From Caballeronia terrestris (GTDB taxonomy: Bacteria > Pseudomonadota > Gammaproteobacteria > Burkholderiales > Burkholderiaceae), in contig NZ_FCOL02000038.1 of NCBI RefSeq assembly GCF_001544515.1, positions 1-51,692 on the forward strand: a stretch of DNA of 51,692 nt. The letters run 5' to 3'. The notes under the pieces were generated by a model. It worked only from the letters and a program-made list of their open reading frames with translations. It searched no databases and was not told the origin of the DNA. Shown here in pieces: positions 34,528-43,757 of this stretch; the stretch's first letter is position 1, and every line of letters begins with the position of its first letter. The position numbers and the translations under genes were made by a program.

Positions 34528-34987
34528 CACGCACCGACTTCGTGAAGATATCGTCGCGGCTTTCGCGTTTGTCGAGACACTCGCTGCAATAGCCGGTGTG
34601 CACGCCCCAGTAATAGAAAACGAGCGCCTACGCCCACGGATACGGCCACGTGCTCGTGTACTGAATCGACGCTTCGGCTTCGATCGGAATGACGGACACG
34701 ATGGCGATCCAGTTCGCCCACGCGCTGATAAAACCGACCAGCGCGCCGTGCGAATGGCGTGCATAACGCACCATCCCACCGATTCCGGGAAGATTGCGCC
34801 GAGTTCAGCATAGATGAGCGCGATCGCGAGAATGACTACCGCGCCGATCACCCAAGCGACGATAGACGCCGGCCCGGCAAATCCCGCGACCCGCCCAGGC
34901 GCCGAAAAGCCACGTCGATCCGATAATGAAACCGAGACCCGTCAGCAGCGCCATCGGCCTGATGTTCCGTTGAATTGCACTCGTCAT
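34528..34987 (-). pseudogene. APC-family amino-acid permease, frameshifted and internally deleted
   Basis: The start reads MTSAIQRNIRPMALLTGLGF, then IIGSTWLFGAWAGR. Reading shifts frame to IGAVVILAIALIYAELGAIF and again to a part matching the third helix. Later a piece VFYYWGVHTGYC aligns with a downstream helix, so several hundred bases are missing between. A full permease has 12 helices and about 500 aa; under 150 codons remain. The frameshifts and deletion make it a clear pseudogene. Confidence 0.8.
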
Positions 34988-35257
34988 TTACTTCTGTTCA
35001 TCTCGAAAGCCAAAACCGGCGGCGGCGCCGATCGCTCTTAAGCCTTGCGGGCCGGGCGTCCGGCGACTACGCGCACAATTGGTGCAACCGGCTAAAAGCC
35101 GCGTAGTTTAACGGTTGCACCCGTCGAATGCAGAGGAGAGGAGGCAGAAAACAGCGAGAAATTCGCCGTGACTAGCGGAATGCAACCAAAGATGCAAGCT
35201 TCGTAGGAACGGGCATTGGCGAATCTCACAAATGTCCCTCCGGCGTTGTCGGATTTA

Positions 35258-35286
35258 TTGACCTTCCGATTGTTTCGCCGTATAAA
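35258..35286 (+). promoter_or_regulatory. Strong sigma-70 promoter of the cold-shock gene
   Basis: TTGACC (35258-35263) and TATAAA (35281-35286) are separated by exactly 17 bp. Transcription would start near 35293, leaving about 139 nt of untranslated leader before the ATG. The DNA from 34988 to 35257 contains no gene that I can see. Confidence 0.75.
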
Positions 35287-35292
35287 GCTTCT

Positions 35293-35431
35293 TGCAGGAT
35301 TTCAAGTGGCGAGTGAATTGGTCTTTCGTAGTTCGCCCATCACGGTACTCCGGTTGGTCCCATTGCCCCTTCCTTGATTTTCATGCACACCCGGGCTTCG
35401 GCCTTATTCAACTTCTTCAGGAACAAGTAAC
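35293..35431 (+). promoter_or_regulatory. Long 5' leader of the cold-shock mRNA
   Basis: About 139 nt lie between the predicted transcription start and the ATG. Long structured leaders are usual for CspA-type mRNAs, where folding changes with temperature. The leader contains TCAGGAACAAGTAAC just before the start, supplying an AGGA ribosome-binding site. No protein is encoded here. Confidence 0.5.
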
Positions 35432-35635
35432 ATGGAAACCGGTACCGTCAAGTGGTTCAATGACGCAAAGGGCTTTGGCTTTATCACGCCGGACGGCGGC
35501 GGCGAAGATCTGTTCGCCCATTTCTCGGAAATTCGCGTGGAAGGCTTCAAGACGCTTCAGGAAAACCAAAAGGTTACCTTCGAAGTGAAGACCGGCCCGA
35601 AGGGCAAGCAAGCTGCGAACATCAAGCCGGCCTAA
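35432..35635 (+). CDS. Cold-shock protein (CspA family)
   Basis: A 67-aa single cold-shock domain. RNP1 is KGFGFI and RNP2 is LFAHFS, within METGTVKWFNDAKGFGFI and VEGFKTLQENQKVTFEV. It binds single-stranded RNA/DNA as an RNA chaperone and may act in transcription antitermination. It has its own promoter and terminator. Confidence 0.97.
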   Translation: METGTVKWFNDAKGFGFITPDGGGEDLFAHFSEIRVEGFKTLQENQKVTFEVKTGPKGKQAANIKPA

Positions 35636-35655
35636 GCCTCTTGGGTTCACACACG

Positions 35656-35684
35656 AAAAACCCCGCCTCGGCGGGGTTTTTTGT
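35656..35684. terminator. Rho-independent terminator between csp and yegD
   Basis: AAAAACCCCGCC and GGCGGGGTTTTTT form a near-perfect stem with a TC loop. The A-run and T-run let it serve both the cold-shock gene (plus) and the convergent Hsp70-like gene (minus). Confidence 0.92.
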
Positions 35685-35713
35685 TTTCTGGGGGATTGGA
35701 AGGCCCGCCGAGG

Positions 35714-36964
35714 TCAGGAGAACACGCGGCGCGCATAGATCCCGAGTCCGGTAGCGACGCTGGCGAGCCGGTCGCCGAACACGGCCTGGGCGTCCGGAAA
35801 CGCCGCCGCCAGCCCGTCCGACAGGAACTTGAGCCCCGTCGATCCGCCCGTGAAATAGACGGCTCCCACGTCGCCCGGATTGACGCCCGCGCGGCGCACC
35901 GTTTCCCCCGCCGCTTCCACGATCCGGCGCATCTCGTCGCGGCCCGCGTCGATCAGTTGCGATTCGTCGAACGCAATCCGCAGCGCTTCTTCCACTTCTT
36001 CCATGTCGATTTCGGTCGTGCCGCCCGCCGCCACGTCGATCTTCGCCTCTTCCGCGTGCGCAGTAAGCGCGTGCCCGAGCCGCCGGTCGACGACGCGCAT
36101 CAGCCGCTCGTGATGCCGCACGTCGGTGTACAGATGGCGCATCAGTTGCAATTCGCCCGTGCGCTTCGGCGCGTACACCGTGTTGATCAGGTGCCACGTC
36201 GCGAGATCGAAGTAGACGCGGTTCGGCACCTCGCGCCCTTCCGTGTCGATCGACTGGTAACCGAGTTCGCGCAGCACCGTCGCGAGTTCGACGCGCCGGT
36301 CGAAATCCGTTCCCGCGACGTGCACGCCGTAGTGCGCCAGCACGTCGCTCTTGCGATCGAGCTGTTTCGCACGCTCCGGCCCCACGCGCACGAGCGAAAA
36401 GTCCGAGGTACCACCGCCGATGTCCGCGACGAGCACGAGCCCTTCCTGCATCAGCCGCGCCTCGTAATCAAACGCGGCGGCGATCGGCTCGTACTGGAAG
36501 TGGATGTCGCGCAGCCCGATCGCGTGCGCGCAAGCTTCGAGTTGCTTTTGCGCGAGCTTGTCGGCGCGCGGGTCGTCGTCGACGAAGAAGACCGGGCGGC
36601 CGAGCACCGCGCGCGTGATCGGCTCGGGAGCGAGCGCCTGCGCCTTCTGTTTCAGATGCTGCAGGAACAGCGTGATGACATCGGTGTACTTGATCGCGGA
36701 GCCGTCGCCGAGGTCGGTACTCTGTTCGGCGAGCGGCGAGCCGAGGATGCTCTTCATCGAGCGCATCAGGCGGCCGTCGAAGCCGTCGATGTACGCCTCC
36801 AGCGCCGCGCGCCCGTAGGACTGGTTATCCTCGTCGGTGTTGAAGAAGACGGCGGTGGGCAGCGTCAGCGCCTCGCCTTCGACCGGCGCCAGCCGGATCG
36901 ATTCGCCTGCGGGCAGTGCGACGGCGGAATTCGACGTGCCGAAATCGATCGCGCAATAGGTCAT
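35714..36964 (-). CDS. yegD: Hsp70-family chaperone-like protein YegD
   Basis: A 416-aa protein. I start at ATG 36964 (MTYCAIDFGTSNSAVAL) rather than 37024. The actin-like ATPase motifs are present: phosphate 1 DFGTSNS, phosphate 2 VLVADIGGGTSDFSLV and adenosine VYFTGGSTGLKFL. There is no C-terminal substrate-binding domain of DnaK type, which is normal for YegD-like proteins (450 aa). Its role is unclear; it is presumed a specialised chaperone ATPase. Monocistronic, converging on the cold-shock gene. Confidence 0.92.
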   Translation of the reverse strand: MTYCAIDFGTSNSAVALPAGESIRLAPVEGEALTLPTAVFFNTDEDNQSYGRAALEAYIDGFDGRLMRSMKSILGSPLAEQSTDLGDGSAIKYTDVITLFLQHLKQKAQALAPEPITRAVLGRPVFFVDDDPRADKLAQKQLEACAHAIGLRDIHFQYEPIAAAFDYEARLMQEGLVLVADIGGGTSDFSLVRVGPERAKQLDRKSDVLAHYGVHVAGTDFDRRVELATVLRELGYQSIDTEGREVPNRVYFDLATWHLINTVYAPKRTGELQLMRHLYTDVRHHERLMRVVDRRLGHALTAHAEEAKIDVAAGGTTEIDMEEVEEALRIAFDESQLIDAGRDEMRRIVEAAGETVRRAGVNPGDVGAVYFTGGSTGLKFLSDGLAAAFPDAQAVFGDRLASVATGLGIYARRVFS

Positions 36965-37175
36965 GGACTTGGCGGCTCCGGCCAAAGCCGGGTCGCGAGC
37001 AAAAGTGGAGCGCGTTTTTATCACGTTCCGGGGAAGGCATCAACCGGCACGCGGCATTCCGGCGTGACGGAACAGAACTTGCTCGGAACGCCGGTAATTT
37101 GTGCTTACCGGCCCTCTGGCTGGTTCCGTATCTTCACCTGAAAGAATACGCGGCGATACCCAGATACCAACGCAA

Positions 37176-38651
37176 ATGACGCAAACGACGACGGAGCATC
37201 ATTCGAGCCACGACCCATCCACGATCATCGAAACCGACCTGCCCGGCCGGCTCGATCGCCTGCCGTGGGGCCGCTTTCACACGCTGATCGTACTCGCGCT
37301 CGGCATCACCTGGTTGCTCGACGGGCTAGAGGTGACGCTCGCGGGCGCCGTGGCGAGCGCGCTCAAAACGAGTCACGTCCTGCGGTTTTCCAACGCCGAT
37401 GTCGGTATCGCGGGCAGCGCGTATATCGCGGGCGCGGTGCTCGGCGCGCTGGGTTTCGGCTGGCTGACCGACCGGCTCGGGCGCCGCAAGCTCTTCTTCA
37501 TCACGCTCTTTCTCTACGTCGCGGCGACGGCGGCCACCGCGTTCTCGTGGAATCTCGCCAGCTTCGTGCTGTTTCGCTTCCTGACGGGCGCGGGCATCGG
37601 CGGGGAATATACGGCGATCAACTCGACGATCCAGGAATTCACGCCTGCCCGCGTGCGCGGCTGGACCGATCTCGCGATCAACGGCACGTTCTGGGTCGGC
37701 GCGGGCATCGGTGCGGCGGGATCGATCGTGCTGCTCGATCCGGCGCTCTTGCCGCCCGACTGGGGCTGGCGCGCGTGTTTCCTGATCGGCGCGGTGCTCG
37801 GGCTCGCGATTTTGCTGATGCGCATGTGGGTCCCCGAAAGCCCGCGCTGGCTGATCACGCACAATCGCGCGGACGAGGCGCGGGAAATCGTCGAGGGCAT
37901 CGAGGCGCAGTTCCGCGCGCACGGCGTCGCGATTCCCGATACGCCTATCAAGCCGCTGCGCCTGCACGCGCGCGAGCACACGAAGCTCGGCGAAGTCGTA
38001 CATACGCTCTTTCACGCGCATCGGCGGCGTTCACTCGTCGGCCTTACGTTGATGACGGCGCAGGCGTTCTTCTACAACGCGATTTTTTTCACCTATGCGC
38101 TCGTGCTGACCGACTTCTACGGCGTGCCGGGCGATCACATCGGCTGGTACGTGCTGCCGTTCGCAGCGGGCAATTTCCTCGGTCCGATTGTGCTCGGCAA
38201 GCTCTTTGACGTGCTCGGGCGACGCCGCATGATCGCGTTCACCTACGCGATTTCGGGCGTGCTGCTGACCGTTTCCGGCTATCTGTTCGCGCACGGCCTG
38301 CTCACTGTCACGACGCAAACCATCTCGTGGATGGTGATTTTCTTCTTCGCGTCGGCTGCGGCGAGTTCGGCTTATCTGACCGTCAGCGAGACGTTTCCGC
38401 TCGAAATCCGCGCGCTCGCGATCGCCGTGTTCTATGCGTTCGGGACGGCGCTCGGGGGAATCATCGGACCGACGCTCTTCGGCCATCTGATCGATACGCA
38501 CGAGCGCAGTGCGGTGTTCGCGGGCTATCTGATAGGCTCGGCGCTGATGATCGCGGCGGCGGTCGTCGCGGGAATCTGGGGGGTCGCGGCCGAGCGTAAA
38601 TCGCTCGAAGAGGTCGCGCGGCCGCTTTCGGCGGTGGCCGACGAGCCTTGA
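37176..38651 (+). CDS. MFS transporter (sugar/metabolite:H+ symporter type)
   Basis: A 491-aa transporter with 12 helices. ATG 37176 (MTQTTTEHHSSHD) begins a hydrophilic 40-residue N-terminus. Signature pieces are FGWLTDRLGRRKLFF between helices 2 and 3, FRFLTGAGIGGEYTAINSTI, and PESPRWLITHNRADEA before the central loop, as in SP/AAHS-type carriers. Substrate is unknown. No catabolic genes are next to it. Confidence 0.9.
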   Translation: MTQTTTEHHSSHDPSTIIETDLPGRLDRLPWGRFHTLIVLALGITWLLDGLEVTLAGAVASALKTSHVLRFSNADVGIAGSAYIAGAVLGALGFGWLTDRLGRRKLFFITLFLYVAATAATAFSWNLASFVLFRFLTGAGIGGEYTAINSTIQEFTPARVRGWTDLAINGTFWVGAGIGAAGSIVLLDPALLPPDWGWRACFLIGAVLGLAILLMRMWVPESPRWLITHNRADEAREIVEGIEAQFRAHGVAIPDTPIKPLRLHAREHTKLGEVVHTLFHAHRRRSLVGLTLMTAQAFFYNAIFFTYALVLTDFYGVPGDHIGWYVLPFAAGNFLGPIVLGKLFDVLGRRRMIAFTYAISGVLLTVSGYLFAHGLLTVTTQTISWMVIFFFASAAASSAYLTVSETFPLEIRALAIAVFYAFGTALGGIIGPTLFGHLIDTHERSAVFAGYLIGSALMIAAAVVAGIWGVAAERKSLEEVARPLSAVADEP

Positions 38652-38715
38652 GCGCGCAGAGAAAAACCCGCCCCGGATCGCTCCCGAGCGGCCCCTCATA
38701 TCGAGCGCGCGGCTG

Positions 38716-39309
38716 TCAGAACGCCTTTCCCCAAGCCCCATCGAACGCGATCTCGCCCAGCGGCACCCGCGAGCGCGGCGCCGCTTCCCGCTCCCGCAAC
38801 TTGTCTTCGAGCGCGTTCGCATCGCCGTAATGGCCGAGCGCGATCATCGCGATCACCTGCACGTCTTCCGGCACCGCGAATTTTTCACGGAACGCGCCGG
38901 CATCGAAACCGCCCATCTGGTGCGCCGCGAGACCCAGCGCATGCGCCTGCAAAACCAGCGCCATCGCCGCAGCGCCCGTGTCGTACAACGCGCTCCGGTT
39001 CACGTCGCCCTTCGGACCGACCGTTTGCGCGGTCGCGCAGATCAGCACCGGCACGTTAGCGTTCCAGCCCTGGTTGAACGGCACGAGTGTGTCGAATGCG
39101 GTCTTGAACGCGGCCTCATGGCGATGCCGATCGAACGTGACGAAGCGCCACGGCTGCAAATTGCTCGACGAAGGCGCCCAGCGCGCCGCTTCCAGCACCT
39201 GATGCAACTGCTCGCGCGTCACGGGCTCATTGGAATACGCGCGCGGACTCCATCGGCCGGCGATCAGATCGTGGATATCGATTTCAGTCGGCGCTTTCTT
39301 CTCGGTCAT
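38716..39309 (-). CDS. Nitroreductase-family flavoprotein
   Basis: A 197-aa protein. ATG 39309 follows AGGGAAT; an upstream frame to 39384 has no family sequence. The FMN-binding pieces are RWSPRAYSNEPV, ARWAPSSSNLQPWRFVTF and ALGHYGDANAL. Such enzymes reduce nitro groups, quinones or enones with NAD(P)H. The physiological substrate cannot be read. Confidence 0.92.
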   Translation of the reverse strand: MTEKKAPTEIDIHDLIAGRWSPRAYSNEPVTREQLHQVLEAARWAPSSSNLQPWRFVTFDRHRHEAAFKTAFDTLVPFNQGWNANVPVLICATAQTVGPKGDVNRSALYDTGAAAMALVLQAHALGLAAHQMGGFDAGAFREKFAVPEDVQVIAMIALGHYGDANALEDKLREREAAPRSRVPLGEIAFDGAWGKAF

Positions 39310-39435
39310 GGATGATTCCCTGTTCGTTGAAAAACGGCGCCAATCGGAAGGCCGATCAGCGCCGCAAACGACAAGGATAACCAAGGTCGCGGCCGCGCGC
39401 CGAAGCTCGTCGCGCCGCGTCTGCCCGAGCGCCGG

Positions 39436-40719
39436 TCAGGTCGCCGCGACGCCCACGCGTTGCACCGGACGGTTGATCCGCAGCACGAGAATCGAGGCGA
39501 CGAGGCACAGGCCGCCGGAAATCATCGTCGCGACGGTGTAGGTGCCGAGGCTCGAACGCAGCATACCGCCGCCGAGCGCCGCGAACGCCGCGCCCAGTTG
39601 ATGCCCCGCCACGACCCAGCCGAACACGATCGGCGCCGAGTCCCTGCCGTACACGTCTGTAGCGAGGCGCACGGTCGGCGGGACGGTCGCGATCCAGTCG
39701 AGGCCGTAGAACACGGCGAAGAGCGGCAAGCCGAAGAAATCGATACCGAACGCATACGGCAGGTAGATCAGCGACAACCCGCGCAGCCCGTAGTACCAGA
39801 AGAGCAAGTAGCGCGCGTTGAAACGGTCCGAAAGCCAGCCCGAGAGCGTCGTGCCGAAGAGATCGAAGATGCCCATCGCCGCGAGCAGCGACGCGCCCTG
39901 AACCTGCGTCATGCCGTAGTCGGCGCACATCGCGATCAAATGCGTGCCGACGTAGCCGTTCGTGCTCGCGCCGCAAATGAAGAAGCTGAAGAAGAGCAGC
40001 CAGAAGTCGCGCGTCTTGCTCGCCATGCTGAGCGTGCTGAACGCCACCTTGATCGGATTTTGCTGAGGAAGCGTCGATGCCGGCGGTTGCTCGGCCGTCT
40101 CGCCGATCGGACGCAGCGCCAGGTTCGCCGGCCGTTCCGGCAACAGCCACGCGACGAGCGGAATCACGAGCGCGGCCGCGCAGGCCACGATCAGCACGAC
40201 GGGCTGCCAGCCGACGCGCTCCGAAATCGCCGCCAGAATCGGCAAAAACACGAGCTGGCCCGTGGCCGAACTCGCGGTGAGGATGCCCATCGCGAGGCCG
40301 CGATGCTTCGTGAACCAACGATTCACGATCGTCGCCGACAAGGTCAGCGCCGCAACACCCGTCGCCCCGCCGACCAGCACGCCCCACACGAGCACCATCT
40401 GCCACGGGGCCGTCATCATCGACGACACGCCGACGCCCGCTGCCAGCGTCGCGAGCGCTGTAAGCAGCGTCGGGCGCACGCCGAAGCGCTGCATCGCCGC
40501 CGCCGCGAACGGGCCGGCCAAGCCGTACAACGCGAGATTGACCGAAATCGCGAGCGAGATCGTGCCGCGGCTCCAGCCGAACTGCTTTTCGAGCGGCAGC
40601 ATCATCACGCTCGGCGTCGCGCGCGTGCCGGCCGCCGCGAGCAGCACGAAGAACACGACGCCGACCACGATCCATCCGTAATGCAATCGGCCCTGAAACC
40701 GTCTCGCTACCCAATTCAT
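39436..40719 (-). CDS. MFS transporter (MCT/OFA-like), divergent from tetR
   Basis: A 427-aa transporter with 12 helices. The start MNWVARRFQGRLHYGWIVVG and the WFTKHRGLAMGILTASSATG segment recall monocarboxylate/oxalate-formate type carriers. It is divergent from a TetR regulator, with three palindromic sites in the 123-bp gap, so it is the probable target of that regulator. Substrate may be an organic acid or a toxic compound (import or export). Confidence 0.9.
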   Translation of the reverse strand: MNWVARRFQGRLHYGWIVVGVVFFVLLAAAGTRATPSVMMLPLEKQFGWSRGTISLAISVNLALYGLAGPFAAAAMQRFGVRPTLLTALATLAAGVGVSSMMTAPWQMVLVWGVLVGGATGVAALTLSATIVNRWFTKHRGLAMGILTASSATGQLVFLPILAAISERVGWQPVVLIVACAAALVIPLVAWLLPERPANLALRPIGETAEQPPASTLPQQNPIKVAFSTLSMASKTRDFWLLFFSFFICGASTNGYVGTHLIAMCADYGMTQVQGASLLAAMGIFDLFGTTLSGWLSDRFNARYLLFWYYGLRGLSLIYLPYAFGIDFFGLPLFAVFYGLDWIATVPPTVRLATDVYGRDSAPIVFGWVVAGHQLGAAFAALGGGMLRSSLGTYTVATMISGGLCLVASILVLRINRPVQRVGVAAT

Positions 40720-40756
40720 CGCTGCTCCAGTTCTGGATGTCGCCCTGCGACATTAT

Positions 40757-40810
40757 GTAACGTTACTGAACAGTAACAATAGGTTGCGAGCTTAGTTACC
40801 GATCGGTAAC
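40757..40810. promoter_or_regulatory. TetR operator cluster
   Basis: Three related palindromes occur: GTAACGTTAC (40757-40766), GTTACTGAACAGTAAC (40762-40777) and the perfect 16-mer GTTACCGATCGGTAAC (40795-40810). The shared GTTAC/GTAAC half-sites and the divergent gap between an MFS gene and a tetR gene make them the likely binding sites. The 33-bp distance between the two 16-mers is about three helical turns, which favours cooperative binding. Confidence 0.75.
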
Positions 40811-40842
40811 ATGTCAAGTATCGCCTCTCGAAATTTAAGGAC

Positions 40843-41508
40843 ATGACTTTGGCACGCGCAACGGGTGAAGCGGGCAAGACCGCCGGCAAGAAGGCCGTCC
40901 GCACGGACGGCGCCACCGCGCAGGAACAACTGCTCGACGCCGCGCAGGATCTCTTCTATCGCGAGGGGATTCGCGCGATCGGCGTGGATGCGGTCGTCGA
41001 GCGCGCGGGCGTCAACAAGATGAGCCTGTACCGGCAGTTTTCGTCGAAGGAGGAGTTGGTCGTCGCTTATCTGAACCGGATGGACGAGCGATTCCGGCGA
41101 CGCGTGGAGGCGAGTTTCGCGCTGCATCCCGACGATCCCGCGAAGCAGCTCGTGCAGAGCATCGACGATCTGGTCAGGCGCGCGTCGGCGCCCGAGTATC
41201 GCGGCTGTCCGTTTGTGAACGTCGCGTGCGAGTTCTCCGATCCGGCGCATCCGGCGCGTCAGTCTGTGGGGCGCAACAAGCAGTATCTGATGCGGCGGCT
41301 CGTCGAGATCGCGACGGCGGCGGGCGCCGCGAACCCCGCCGAACTCGCCGATTCGCTCGCGCTCTTGGTCGACGGCATCTATGCGACGAGTCAGACCTAT
41401 GGCCCCGGCTCAGGCCCGATGCGCGCGGCACCGCGCGTCGCGGCATTACTCGTCGCCGACGCTTGCCCGCCGTCTGCCGCCGAAGCTAAGGAAAAGGAAG
41501 CACCATGA
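40843..41508 (+). CDS. TetR-family regulator
   Basis: A 221-aa protein. The helix-turn-helix lies at about 25-75 (AQEQLLDAAQDLFYREG, then GVDAVVERAGVNKMSLYRQF), after a basic 20-residue tail. The C-terminal part is the ligand and dimer domain. It probably represses the divergent MFS gene and itself through the operators at 40757-40810. AAGGAC precedes the ATG. Its stop overlaps the DUF1415 start, so the two genes are coupled. Confidence 0.95.
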   Translation: MTLARATGEAGKTAGKKAVRTDGATAQEQLLDAAQDLFYREGIRAIGVDAVVERAGVNKMSLYRQFSSKEELVVAYLNRMDERFRRRVEASFALHPDDPAKQLVQSIDDLVRRASAPEYRGCPFVNVACEFSDPAHPARQSVGRNKQYLMRRLVEIATAAGAANPAELADSLALLVDGIYATSQTYGPGSGPMRAAPRVAALLVADACPPSAAEAKEKEAP

Positions 41509-42059
41509 TGGAGCGCAGCACCCGCGAAGCCATCGTCGCGGCGACGCAGCACTGGCTGACGCGCGCGGTGATCGGGCTGAACCTGTGTCCGTTCGCGAAG
41601 AGCGTGCATGTGAAGAATCAGATCCGCTATGTGGTGAGCGAGGCACGGACGATCGAGGACGTGGTCGTCGATTTGTCGAAAGAACTGACGGCGCTCGCGG
41701 ACGCATCACCGGAGCAAATCGATACGACGCTATTGATCGTGCCCGACGCCCTCGCCGACTTCACCGACTACAACGACGCCCTCTTTTTCGCCGAGCGCCT
41801 CGTGAAGCAGATGGGTTTCGCGGGCGAATTGCAGATCGCGAGCTTTCATCCGGCTTACCGGTTCGAAGGCACCGCTCCCGACGATATCGAGAACTACACG
41901 AATCGCGCGCCCTATCCGATCTTCCACGTGCTGCGCGAGGCGAGCATCGAGCGCGCCGTCGATGCGTTCCCTGACGCCGCCGACATCTATGAACGCAACA
42001 TGGAAACGCTCCGCCGCTTAGGCCACGACGGCTGGAAAGACTGGATGACCAAGCCCTGA
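41505..42059 (+). CDS. DUF1415 family protein
   Basis: A 184-aa protein. The family motif NLCPFAKSVHVKNQIRYVV with a conserved Cys, and SFHPAYRFEGTAPDD, identify DUF1415. The Cys-Pro-Phe motif suggests a redox or metal role, but none is proven. ATG 41505 overlaps the tetR stop and is preceded by AAGGAAG; ATG 41508 is also possible. Confidence 0.9.
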   Translation: MMERSTREAIVAATQHWLTRAVIGLNLCPFAKSVHVKNQIRYVVSEARTIEDVVVDLSKELTALADASPEQIDTTLLIVPDALADFTDYNDALFFAERLVKQMGFAGELQIASFHPAYRFEGTAPDDIENYTNRAPYPIFHVLREASIERAVDAFPDAADIYERNMETLRRLGHDGWKDWMTKP

Positions 42060-42067
42060 TCGGCCAG

Positions 42068-42937
42068 TCAGTGTGTGAAGAAACGTTCGCGCAGTTCGTC
42101 GAGACCGAGCGTTTCGAGCACATCGGAGAGACGCTCGGCAGGCTTGCCGCGCGGCAGGTCCTTGAACTGGGCGATGATCAGTTCATTCTTCATCGAATGC
42201 TCCCAGCCGACGAGTTCCGTCACGCTCACCTGATACCCGTGCGATTCAAGCTGCAGGCAGCGCAGCACGTTCGTGATCTGGCTGCCGAACTCGCGCGTAT
42301 GCAGCGGATGGCGCCACATTTCGGTGAGCACATTTTTCGATAGCGAGTGGCCTTTGTTCTTGCGCAGCACGCTCGCGACCTCCGCCTGACAGCACGGCAC
42401 GACCACGATGTACTTCGCTTTCTTATGGAGGGCGAACTGGATTGCGTCGTCGGTAGCGGTGTTGCAGGCGTGAAGCGCGGTGACGATATCGATCGAATCG
42501 GGCAACTGATCAGACGTAATCGATTCGGCCACCGACAGATTCAGGAAAGACATTCCGTCAAATCCCAGTCGAGTAGCCAATTCTTTCGATTTTGTCACAA
42601 GCTCTTCACGGAACTCAATGCCGTAGATGTGTGACCGATCCCGCAGAGTCTTGAAGAACAAATCGTAGAGAATGAACCCAAGATAAGACTTGCCCGCGCC
42701 GTGATCGGCAAGGGACACCGAACCTTCGCGCGCATGGACGTCCGCGAGGAGCGGCTCGATGAAATGAAACAGGTGGTACACCTGTTTCAGCTTGCGACGG
42801 CTGTCCTGATTCATCTTGCCGTCGCGAGTCAGGATGTGCAGTTCCTTCAGCAGTTCGATCGACTGGCCGGGGCGGATTTCGTGTTTGGTGGGAGCGTCGG
42901 CGTTGCCGGCCGCGGACGCGGGAGACTTCTTTGCCAT
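42068..42937 (-). CDS. SAM-dependent methyltransferase (Methyltransf_32-like)
   Basis: A 289-aa protein from ATG 42937 (MAKKSPASAAG); an extension to 43096 is unsupported. The SAM loop is VSLADHGAGKSYLGF; then IVTALHACNTATDDAI and KYIVVVPCCQAEVASVL follow. The ADHGAGKSYL and PCCQ pair is typical of the group related to GSTCD and tRNA methyltransferases, so an RNA substrate is plausible. It ends 9 nt after the convergent DUF1415 stop. It uses less G+C-rich codons than neighbours in the central part. Confidence 0.85.
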   Translation of the reverse strand: MAKKSPASAAGNADAPTKHEIRPGQSIELLKELHILTRDGKMNQDSRRKLKQVYHLFHFIEPLLADVHAREGSVSLADHGAGKSYLGFILYDLFFKTLRDRSHIYGIEFREELVTKSKELATRLGFDGMSFLNLSVAESITSDQLPDSIDIVTALHACNTATDDAIQFALHKKAKYIVVVPCCQAEVASVLRKNKGHSLSKNVLTEMWRHPLHTREFGSQITNVLRCLQLESHGYQVSVTELVGWEHSMKNELIIAQFKDLPRGKPAERLSDVLETLGLDELRERFFTH

Positions 42938-43094
42938 CGTGTTAGGTGCCTTACCGGTAGAACGCAGGATGAAAGCGTAAAAAAAGCGGAGCTTGTTCGC
43001 GTGAATGTGCGCTAACCGCTGGACCCGCAGTTGCAAAAGGGGAAGTTTACCCAAAAGCGCACAGACGCTCTCGTTCCGACGCCCGTGACACGGC

Positions 43095-43283
43095 ATGGAA
43101 ATGAGTATGGAACATTTTGTGCATCGTCTGACGAACGAAGGTCAGTTGGAACGACGATGCAGCGGCGGCACAGGCAGCAACGTACCGTCCCCGCAGGAGG
43201 AGGGACAAGCTGGTGGCGAGCCCGCGCCGCTCGACGACGTAGATGTTGTCACCCGCGACTGGCTTTTGCTACGTAACACCTAA
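43095..43283 (+). CDS. Possible small protein
   Basis: A 62-codon frame, MEMSMEHFVHRLTNEGQL, with acidic C-terminal half. There is no clear ribosome-binding site and codon use is only partly like the chromosome. Not recognised. It may be spurious. Confidence 0.3.
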   Translation: MEMSMEHFVHRLTNEGQLERRCSGGTGSNVPSPQEEGQAGGEPAPLDDVDVVTRDWLLLRNT

Positions 43284-43336
43284 CGCATAGCGCGACGATG
43301 CGACTCGTACGACGCCATGAACATGAGAGGACGGCG

Positions 43337-43657
43337 ATGGACGCGATCCCGGACAAGAAAGCCGAGAAGCAGTTTCAGGAAATGCTCGCGGCATTGACCG
43401 CAATGCCCGCGTGGAGTGAGAAGCAGCAGCTCGAGCTGGAGATGGCCCGCGAAATATCGGTGGAAATGTTGCGCCTGGCTGAGTCGATGCGCGACGGCAG
43501 CACCGATATCGAGACGTGCCTGACGATGCTCAAGTACGCCAAAGTGATGGACTTCGTATTGACTACGCTGGCCTCGCGGCGGGAGATCGCGCCGCAGACG
43601 CTGCGCGTGATCTTCAAGCTCGCGGGCCTGAAGGTCGACGAGGCTTATCCTGGCTGA
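43337..43657 (+). CDS. Small helical protein of unknown function
   Basis: A 106-aa protein from ATG 43337 (MDAIPDKKAEKQFQEML), preceded by GAGAGGA. It is almost wholly alpha-helical and charged, with heptad-like stretches (EKQQLELEMAREISVEMLRLAESM). Family unknown. A strong terminator follows after 69 bp, supporting it as a real transcribed gene. Confidence 0.7.
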   Translation: MDAIPDKKAEKQFQEMLAALTAMPAWSEKQQLELEMAREISVEMLRLAESMRDGSTDIETCLTMLKYAKVMDFVLTTLASRREIAPQTLRVIFKLAGLKVDEAYPG

Positions 43658-43726
43658 TCAGCTGGCTGATCACGCACGTTGACCGGGCTGGCTGGCCTGG
43701 TCAGGTGAAACGGCGACAGCATCCGG

Positions 43727-43757
43727 CGGCCCGCTTGTCAAAAAGCGGGCCGTTTTA
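43727..43757 (+). terminator. Rho-independent terminator
   Basis: CGGCCCGCTT (43727-43736) and AAGCGGGCCG (43743-43752) form a perfect 10-bp stem with a 6-nt loop, followed by TTTTA. It ends the small gene upstream and overlaps the end of the convergent GntR gene. Confidence 0.88.
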
